Below, one piece after another: positions 55,586-64,000 of a stretch of 64,000 nt of DNA. Below the pieces are notes generated by a model, which was not told where the DNA came from, did not search any database, and saw only the letters and a program-made list of their open reading frames with translations. Each line of letters begins with the position of its first letter. The first letter of the stretch is position 1. Source of the stretch: Sarcocystis neurona. Lineage: Eukaryota; Apicomplexa; Conoidasida; Eucoccidiorida; Sarcocystidae. The stretch lies in assembly GCA_000727475.1 (NCBI GenBank), contig KL647296.1:1611029-1675028 (forward strand), given 5' to 3'. Position numbers and translations under genes: made by a program.

Positions 55586-58500
55586 CAGAGAGATACTACC
55601 TTTTCGCTGATAGATATACATACTCACATATATATATATATATATATACAGAGACAGATAGGCACTACTTTTTCGCTGATAGATATACATACTCACACAT
55701 ATACCTATAGAGACAGAAATATACTACTTTTTCGCCGATAGATATAAATACTCACATACACATGTGTGGAAAGCGAAAGAGACAGGGAGACAAACAGACA
55801 TAAAGGGGGACACTTCTGTTCGCTGAGAAGATGCACGGATAGACAGAGACGGGGTTGTCTACAAGAAGGGACAGCCCCACCTGAAGAACGAGAAGGTGAG
55901 GAAGAGACGGAGGAGAAAAAAAGAAGAAAAGAAGAAAGGGAGAAAACGGGAGAAAAAAATTTGTGCAGGACGTGAAAGTGGGCTCGGCATTTCACTGCAG
56001 CAGGAAATACACAACATTTGACGCGCACTCTTACAGTAGCTACAGGGACATACACACATACAAATTTCAGTCTATCTATATCTATTTATCTCTATATCTC
56101 TGTCCATCTATCCACGTATTTATCTATCTACCTATTTACTTGTTTATCAATTAATTTCCCTATATCTATCTATCCATATCGTTATCTACCTACACCTACC
56201 TATCTACACCTCGCCACCTACCTGTCTGGATCTAGACAGAAACAGATGTCTATACACATATATATATATAGAATAGGTGTCTATACACATATATATGTAT
56301 ATACATACATATAGAACAGATGTCTATACACATATATATATATATATATGTAGAACAGATGTCTATCCACATATGTACATATATATATATGTGTATAGAC
56401 ATCTGTTTCTGTCTAGATCCACATATATATATATATGTCTATGTATGGTTGCCTATCTCTCTATCTGTGTGTGCGTATCTATCTACCTATATCAACCAAG
56501 CTACATATGTCTACCTGTCTCTATCTATCTAGGTCTATACATATATATCTATCCACACCTACGAATGTATGTCTATCTATATTATAATCTATATATGTTC
56601 ATATACACCCATGTATATCTATATCTAAATCGACACCTACCTATCTCTTTCTACTTATATATACTTATCTACCTGGAGCTGTCTATCTCTACCTGTCTAT
56701 ACATATATATGTCTACCATTCCACCTGTATATCTTCCTTTCTAGACTGTAGGGACGTCAACCTATACAAGTAGTTATATACGTATATATATTTATACAGT
56801 TGTATATGTCTGACAACTGTAACGCGAAGAGACGCAGAGGACACCAGAAATGGGGAAGAGCAAGACGAAGAGGGGTACAAAGACAAAAAACTAGGACAAG
56901 ACAGATAAAGGACAGGAAGAAGGACCAAACAGAAGTCCAAAGCAAACTGCCGACGCAAATCAATCAGAAGAAGCAGCACACACCTGGCCGTGTACGGATT
57001 CTTCACCCGCTCGACAAGCATGTTCCTGCAAAAGAAAGAAGCAACGCACACCAACAGCAGCAGCAGCAGGAAAACGCGTCAGCATCGCCAGCAACAGCAG
57101 ATGTGCCGTGTCAACAGAAGACGAAGCAGCAGCAGCAGCAGAAAAGTGGCCGGCAGCATCAACTCTACTGCCACAGCTCCCACAGCAGCCGCCGCCGCAG
57201 CAGCAGTCGCCGCAGCAGCAGCAGCGCAGCCACAGAGGTCCGCGGCGGATCACGCGCACGGCCACAGCAGCAGCCTCGCAGCAGGACGCGCAGCAGCGGC
57301 GCCGAGAAAGCAGCAGCACGGCGTATCCGCGAAGAAACACTCACCAAATCCTCTCGCCAAAAATGGACACATTTACATATAAATGCGAACAGATACGTAC
57401 GCGTAGAGGTCTGTACGTGTATGTACACCCGCGTGTACATATCTACATGTATACATCTGCCAGCGGACAAACACTTTTCTAGTACTCTCTGGCTAATGAA
57501 ATTTGGCACACACGTATAGGTGCGAATAGACACATCCCCATAGACTTGTGTACACGTATATAATATATACGCACCCCCATATATGTACACACATATATAA
57601 ATGTATGTGTGAAGAAGCAGCTGTTACGCTGTTATGGCAGTGTACATGTTTGTACCTGAAATGTTCTTGTCTACACTAGTAGAAGACGTCATTGCCAACA
57701 CATACATGTATATATACACGCATATATATATATTAATGTAGATGTATATGTGTCTATACATACGCGTATATGTATGCAGATATATATACATCAATGTAGA
57801 TGTATACATGTATGTATATATACACGCATACATATGTTCATTTGTATACATGAAGATACGCATGTGCACACGATACTACTACTAACACGTAGTGAATTTC
57901 ACGTCTATTTGAGAAGATATAATAGACGGTGACATGCGTCAACATGAACGTAGCGAGCAGCTGTGTGTGTTCGTGCGTGAGCCGCAAGATAGGAAGACGG
58001 CCTGGTGCGACGACGAGAGTGGAGGGGACGGATGAAATCGAAGAAGAAAATAACGGAGCAGTTCTTCAGCGGAAGACAGGAATACGAGCAGACTGTCATA
58101 GAGTGATTTAGAAGAAGAGAAGAACCCCGGAGTAGGGGTCCGCTAAATCGAGGCTGCTGTACATACGAAGTGGGTCGCCATCCCCAAGAACTACTACGAG
58201 TGAAAAGACCGCCCTTCTCTGCACATGTATAGAAATATGTGCAGAGACACAGAGAGCAGGCAGCATACACACACGTCCATATAGGCAGCCACACAGAGAG
58301 ACGAGACACAGAGAGGAGCTGCACGTAGATGATGCATTGGAGGGGGGGGCCGGAGACAGAGAGATATGCAGAGACATCCACACACACAGAGACAGAGACA
58401 GAGAGGCAGCAGCAAGAAGTATAGAGATAGATGGATATACGTATGTATAGGAATAAGTGTGTGCGTACATTGGGCGAGGGAGACGCGGCAGCATATGGGA

Positions 58501-61500
58501 AGTTATCCACACAGATATCGATACGTGCAGAGAGCGGGACGGCGAGAGCAGGGGAAAGCGGGGAGGAGATATATATGGACAGAGAGGGCGGAAGAGAAAG
58601 CAGCAGCAGAACGAAGGATGCAGCAGGGAGAAGGGAACATATATGGAGGTCTACAAAAGGCGCAGCAGCAAACGTCGCTCTGCGTTCACGAGGAGCATCC
58701 CCCCGAGACGCAGACACTTCGAGGAGGAGGTGGCCCGCATGCGTTGAGCAAACGAAGAGAAAAAGACGGGAAGGACTTGGAGAAGCTCCAGCAAAAAGGA
58801 CGAATCCACACACACACACACACACCCACGTACACACACACGCACACACGCATATATACATACGTACATACATACACATATATACATACCTGCGTACACA
58901 GGTATACATGCACACATATATATACACATGTGTATACACATACACAAACGTGAAGAGACATACGTAGATACATATACCTAGAGGCATATACATACATGCA
59001 TACATACATAAATACATACATAAATACATACACATATATATATATATATATACATACATACATACGTATACACACATACGTACGTATACATACATACGTA
59101 CATATACATCCATTCATACATATACATACATACATGCATATACGTACGCAGATACACTGACACAGAGACACGTACGCACCTACGTTCATATACATACATA
59201 CGTTCACATACATACATACATACATATACAAGCATACACACGCATACATGCATATACACACATCCATACGTATACATACATCCATACATATACATACATC
59301 TATATACATCCATACATGTACATACATCCATACATATACATACATCCATACATATACATACATCTATATACATCCATACATGTACATACATCCATACATA
59401 TACATACATCCATACATATACATACATCTATATACATCCATACATGTACATACATCCATACATATACATACATCTATATACATCCATACATGTGCATACA
59501 TACGTGCATATACGTACGTACGTACATATGCGCATACATATACATCCACACACATACACCGATACACATACATACATCGATATATATACATCCATATACA
59601 CATATTTCCATACATGTAGAATATACGTACATACATCCACCCATACAACGAGGTGGGACGCATGTTGTGGAAATGTTGAATTTCCAGAGAGGTGGAAAAA
59701 AAAAAGTCCGCTTTTGCGAAAATGTCCGAGTCAGAAAGGCCGTCCCACACAAACACACCCACACACACATACGCAGAGCCAGCGACCCACCACGCAAATT
59801 GAGGAAAGTGTGCAGATTTACAAAAGGATGGGGTGGTCTCGAATACAAAAACAAAGGCAGAGAAAATTAATTTACATGAAGGCGGAGGCCGCGTCAGACT
59901 TCATCAAATGGACGCGCTTGATCTCCGCTTCTTCGCCCCCCCCCGCGCCGTCAGCTGCAGCTCTTTTCCGCTCTTCCTGCAGCAGACTCAGTTCCTCGCA
60001 AACTTGGTGAAAAATCTTCTCGCGCTCCGTCGCAGACCCCTGCGGCCATCGCAACGCACACACACCTCTCCTCCCACGCGGCTCTGTGTTGTGCTGCCTC
60101 TCTTTTGCTGCTGCTGTGCTCCGCGCACTCCCCGTCTCGCGGGGGAGTCAACGCATGCAGCGACACGCACACACCCACGCGCCATGGACAGCAGGCAGAG
60201 AGAAGAACAAGACACGGAGACACGAAATTCCCCCCTGCGCGGAGACGGCGAGACGCGCGGAAACGCGGAAGTGACACCCCACACATGCACGGAGACACGG
60301 AGACGCGGAGACACACACACACACACACAAAAACCTCGTACGCCGATCTCCTTTGTAGACACTTCTACATATATTTACATAAACTTACATATTATCCACG
60401 CATACTGACCCAATGTATCTATACACACATATATGGACAACAACATCTACACATATACACTCACCCACACACATATCTAGACACACTTGTGTGTCTAGTC
60501 TGCGTGTATACATACATATATATATATATTCAGACATGGCTATACATATGTAGACAAATCTAGACCTATTCATATATACACCTGTGATACACGTCTACAC
60601 ATATCTCTCTCTATATAACGTCTACACATATCTACACATATATAGAGCGTCTATCTATTTGTATGTATGCCATGTGTATACAGATAGATGCATATATATA
60701 TATATATGCATATATACAGATAGGTAGAGAAACTTACATACAAATAGAACAATGTGGACATATGGATGGAGGTGCACATACACGTATAGAGACATGCAGA
60801 GAGTATACACATGCTCATATATCTATACAGGCGAACATAGCTATGCGCACCTGCAAAGAAGTGTTCAAGAAATATATATACAGAAAGAGAGGGAGAAACG
60901 AAACACATAGACAGATACACCTATACACGGATAGATAGACATATTTACATATTACGTATATATAGAAGTGTCCAACAAGTGTATATATATATGTGTATAT
61001 AAAGAAAGATAGATATACACATATACAGAGATATATATATGTAATATGTATATGTATCTATCTGTCCAAGACATATGTGGATAGAGACAGATGTATAGAT
61101 CTAGGGGAGAAGAAAGAGAAACACATATGAGTTGTCTTGGGATAGAAAGAATAGAAAGGGGAATGTAACTTCGGTAATTTCGAAGAAGTCGACTGCTCTG
61201 CAATAGAGAGAAAACGAAGAGAGACCTACGAGCTGCAAATATTGGGGATGCGAACGCAGCTCCTTCCGCAGGGCCGCCCACTCGTCGCTCGGTCTCTCCG
61301 CCAACTTCTCCCTGCCACCCACACGTGCCCCCCCACACGACAGCAGCAGCAGCAGACACACACGAGCCACAGCAGCAGCAGCCAATGAAAATGAAGGACA
61401 GCAGCAGCAGAGACAGGTCGACAGCACCAGCAGGCATGCGTCGTTACCAAGCGGCGGCGCAGCAAACGCAGACAACCGCAGGGGGGAATCCTCCCTCGGT

Positions 61501-64000
61501 CTTTTTCTCCGTCTCTCTTTTCTGTCTTTCTGTCTGTTCTTCTTTCTCTGGGTGTATATACACGACGCATACAAACGCGTACGTCTACACACAAATATGC
61601 ACGCTATGGATATGTACGCACGCGTCCACGCAGGTATCAGCACCTGCAAAAACTCTCGCGTAAAACAAGGAAAGATGTAAGTCACCGGCATCATACATCG
61701 CGCAGTCTCTCTCGCCTTCCTCTCTGCTGCTGCTGCTCCTTCTATGCCTCTCCTCAATCGCCTATTGCTGCTGCCTCTGCTGCTGTTATTGGTGCCGGTG
61801 GTCTTCCCCCGGCTGCTGCTGGTAGCTGCACTGCTGCTGCTCGTCCTCCCTCCGCTGCTGCTGCTGCCGCTATTACTACTTCTGCTGTGCCCACTGTTGG
61901 TGCTGTGACTGCGTCTCCGGTTGCTGCCACTGCTTCTTCTGCTGCTGCCGCTGCTTCTCCTGCTGCTGTCCCTGCTTCTCCTGCTGCTGTCCCTGCTTCT
62001 CCTGCTGCTGTCCCTGCTTCTCCTGCTGCTGTCCCTGCTTCTCCTGCTCCTGTCCCCGCTTCTCCTGCTCGTGTCCCTGCTTCTCCTGCTCCTGTCCCTG
62101 CTTCTCCTGATGCTGCCGCTGCCTCTGCTGCTGCTGTCCTTGCTTCTCCTGCCGCTCGTGTTGCCGCTTCTCCTGCTGCTGCCACTGCATCTCCTGCTGC
62201 TGCCACTGCGTCTCCTGCTGCTGGCGCTGCTGCTTCTGCTGCTGTCGCTACTCTCCTGCTGCTGGCGCTGCTACTTCTTCTGCTGTTTCTGCTGCTGCCT
62301 TTTTTCTTCCTCGGCGGTTCTGCTGCTGCTGCCCTTCGCGCCCCCGCTGCTGTCCCTCCTTTTTTTCTCGCGAAGAACTTACCTAATGAGCCTTTTGAAA
62401 TCTCTGCGGATGTTGTTCTTGAGCAGGTCCTTCTGCTGTCGTCTTCTCTCCACCGTTTCCTGAACGAGCTTCTGACGAATACTTTCCCACTCCGCTGCTG
62501 CGCCACCCCCCTGCCACCGGGCGTCGTGACAGCAGCGTCTCGCCAGCGTCTCCACCGTCGACGACGCGTGTATGTGGCCGCTAAGGAAAACCTCGTTCAT
62601 CAACTCGCGGAACGCATCGATGTGCTGCATCAAAGACACAGGCCCGTCCACAGGCAGACCCGGAGACCGAGACACGCGGAAGGACGGTGACCCACACACA
62701 CAGCTAACAGATAGACGGAGAGACGGGGAAATCGACAGACAGCAAGACGGCGAGACACATACGCACATACATACATACATACATACACACACACATACAT
62801 ACATAGACAGGTAGAAACGCCTACACAGAAGGAGACACCACTTTACGGACGTCCAGATATATGTAGCGTGTCATCTCCAGACATGAAGGCGCAAATGCAC
62901 CTCGCGTTTAGTCGCAGAAAACAAATGCGAGGAGGATGAGACAGAGGGACGGAAATAGAGAAGAAGTCGTAGGTTCTGAACAGGAGACGCACATGCACTC
63001 CGCAGAAAACGACAGTGACACACACGGAGAGGCAGATACGTGCAGAGAGCCGCAGGGGAGCAGCAGCAGCCTGAAAGAGAAACGCCCCACCGACCGCCAC
63101 ACCTTCCTCCGACGCTTCTCCCCGGAACGAAGACAGCAGCTGCAGCAGCGCCCCTGCAGCCGGAACTCCGTGCAGTAAAGGGAGACGGTCACGCGTGGCA
63201 GAGACACGACAGTGAAGAGAGACCCGCCGAGGAGAAGCTGCGAAAAAAACAGCAGCTGCACGAGAAGAACGGAGAGCCACCGGCGCAGAGAAAGCAGAAG
63301 TGCGGCGAGGGGGGGGGGGGGGTCGACGGGTTGTCCTTTCCGTAGAAATGAAAGAAATGGACGGAGAATACGGCCAGAGAACTTCCACACGTCGGAGGGG
63401 AACGCAGCGAGGAAGCCACAGAGAGGGCCAGCAGCAGGGGGTCGGGGAATGTGTCTGGGCAGGCCCTCAGGCTCAGAAAAACACGCAAGATACAGAAAGG
63501 AGAGCCTCACTTCCTTCTGACCGCGGCGGCTTTCCGCTGTCATTTCCTTGAGACAGCGCTCGAAGAGGCGCTTGCGCTGCTCCGCGGGGATCGAACTGAA
63601 GCGGGGGTCAAACAGCAGCTGCGGCAGCACCTGCGCGACGCAGCGCCGACCCCACACGTACACAGCAGCAACGTAGCTCCGGAGCACCGTGGCCACCAGC
63701 AGCAGCAACAGCAGCAAACCCCTTCTTCCCCGGGCGGCAGCAGCAGCTTGCGGTCTTCAACGAGCCCAGCACGTCTCTTGGTGGCGAAACAAACCCCGGC
63801 GTCTCTCCCTGCCACCGACCAGCAGCAGCGGCGGCGGCGCCAGCAGCAGAGCAGCAGAGACCGCTCGAGCACCCGTCTCCACGAGCAGCCGCAGCAGACA
63901 CAGACGAGATGCAGCAGAGCAGTGTCAGCACACACAACACGAAACGAAGAAGGAAAAACGTCTACCTTACGCCAGCAGCAGCACAACCGCATGCATCCGC
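45033..64000 (-). CDS. Multi-FF-domain protein, PRP40/TCERG1-like (5' end outside window)
   Basis: Minus-strand exons: 63966-64000, 63511-63630, 62383-62624, 61230-61311, 59876-60039, 56984-57025, 55159-55266, 52609-52693, 51934-52026, 49287-49488, 48706-48784, 47947-48005, 47478-47537, 46846-46965, 45851-45869, 45309-45412, 45033-45090. Phases agree at all joins but one (51934 to 49488). FF domains show the W...DPRF...F pattern: CWRK-VLPQLLFDPRFSSI, then AFRELMNEVF, DEWAALRKELRSHPQYLQL, AFMNMLVERVKNPYTA with LRGDSRFSTDVLSEAERLN, and EEVLEQLQTNKRLFEGLPA with FERWRKER. FF proteins of this group link the spliceosome or RNA polymerase II through WW and FF domains. WW domains, if present, are upstream of the window. 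The C-terminal part (YKRLDYIPEERLKLIRQRI; SRILCLRR; HSLWLRLCVVALHER) is helical without a recognised domain. Exons 47947-48005, 45851-45869 and 45033-45090 are the least certain. Confidence 0.8.
45420..45835. repeat. CTG/GCT-rich tract in a proposed intron
   Basis: GCTGCTGCT-rich sequence between the 19-nt exon 45851-45869 and exon 45309-45412. The minus strand has an open Ala/Gln-type frame here (45534-45884), so retention as coding sequence is a real alternative to the microexon model. Confidence 0.55.
49552..49745. repeat. ~125-bp tandem duplication in an intron
   Basis: Two copies of AAAACTTCCCCCATCCCCTT / CCCCTGACACYCCCCATACA followed by AGAGTAGG, starting near 49553 and 49680. They lie between exons 51934-52026 and 49287-49488 of the FF-domain gene, where the exon join is unresolved. 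Confidence 0.85.
53109..53826. promoter_or_regulatory. Cluster of four GTGTACGTACAC palindromes
   Basis: Perfect copies at 53109-53120, 53487-53498, 53745-53756 and 53815-53826, mostly inside a longer CGGTGTACGTACACC context; a GGTACATGTGTACC relative lies at about 53780. They are in the intron 52694-55158 of the FF-domain gene. A protein-binding role is only a suggestion. Confidence 0.4.
55440..55760. repeat. ~60-bp minisatellite, five copies
   Basis: Five units of GACAGATACTACYTTTTCGC / TGATAGATATACATACTCAC followed by a variable (TA)n or (GA)n stretch. Intronic in the FF-domain gene (55267-56983). Confidence 0.9.
57040..57330 (+). repeat. CAG-rich tract antisense to the host gene
   Basis: Plus-strand CAG tract placed immediately upstream (in minus-strand terms) of the 42-nt exon 56984-57025, thus intronic and opposite in polarity to the gene. 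Open plus frames here are Ser/Arg/Gln/Ala-rich and not supported as a gene. Confidence 0.6.
59240..59520. repeat. CATA-rich higher-order repeat
   Basis: Four near-identical units of about 64-66 bp made of CATCCATACATATACATACA and CATCTATATACATCCATACA boxes, inside a larger (CATA)n field from about 58850. Intron 57026-59875 of the FF-domain gene. Confidence 0.85.
61740..62340. repeat. 21-bp minisatellite (CTGTCCCTGCTTCTCCTGCTG)
   Basis: About 14 copies of a 21-bp unit at 61925-62225, flanked by further CTG-rich DNA. On the minus strand it reads as a GEAGTAA heptad over the 61754-62506 frame. Placement between FF-gene exons 62383-62624 and 61230-61311, which join in phase without it, argues that it is intronic. 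Confidence 0.85.

Noticed and set aside
55960..56000. Minus-strand CTGCAG-TGAAATGCCGAGCC, resembling the start of FF exon 55159-55266
   Set aside because: Similarity lasts only about 20 bases and the continuation has no FF features; judged coincidental.
58686..59427. Minus-strand Cys/Tyr/Val/Met-rich ORFs
   Set aside because: Produced by (CATA)n repeats in an intron; no ordinary composition anywhere.
1..64000. tRNA, rRNA, CRISPR, apicoplast DNA, subtelomeric repeats
   Set aside because: No cloverleaf, rRNA core, direct-repeat/spacer array, plastid-like AT-rich gene order or telomeric TTTAGGG array was seen by eye.

Overview
The window looks like a nuclear scaffold of a coccidian apicomplexan, most probably Eimeria. 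The signs are very dense CAG/CTG trinucleotide tracts that would encode runs of Ala, Gln and Ser, introns of up to about 3 kb filled with TA, GATA and GTAC-type simple repeats, and small exons with GT..AG borders. There is one assembly gap (11313-11865). No rRNA, tRNA, CRISPR array, plastid segment or intact transposon was recognised. The genus call is inference from sequence style, not from a database match.

Three genes can be named. (1) 12468-17627 (+) is one long frame for an Obg-family GTPase whose conserved blocks are separated by huge low-complexity insertions. (2) 24772-29230 (-) is a ROMO1/MGR2-like mitochondrial inner-membrane protein rebuilt from three exons, with a repeat-filled 2.8 kb intron and a Ser/Ala-rich tail. 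(3) 45033-64000 (-) is a multi-FF-domain protein of the PRP40/TCERG1 type, rebuilt from 17 short exons over 19 kb, with its 5' end outside the window.

Layout. 1-12 kb: a 13-bp minisatellite, then alternating CAG (+) and CTG (+) blocks with low-complexity coding candidates, then TA-rich DNA and the gap. 12.1-17.6 kb: a small basic ORF (-) facing the Obg GTPase (+). 17.6-24.5 kb: CAG-rich DNA, TA-rich DNA and several plus-strand exon-like segments that were not identified. 24.8-29.2 kb: the ROMO1-like gene with minisatellites in its introns. 29.3-34.7 kb: CAG minisatellites and plus-strand coding candidates, including a two-exon basic coiled-coil protein end (33158-33640). 34.7-40.1 kb: a repeat-poor island with many plus-strand exon-like segments, no family recognised. 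40.9-44.4 kb: an Ala-rich plus-strand gene with a well-supported 3' end, converging on the FF-domain gene that fills the rest.

A working rule is that the strand carrying CAG (not CTG) is usually the coding strand, since CTG frames would give poly-Leu/Cys. The rule fails inside introns of the two rebuilt minus-strand genes, where large CAG tracts lie on either strand. Many of the longest open frames here are therefore probably repeat artefacts. A 12-bp palindrome, GTGTACGTACAC, occurs at least seven times, four of them within 0.72 kb of one intron.
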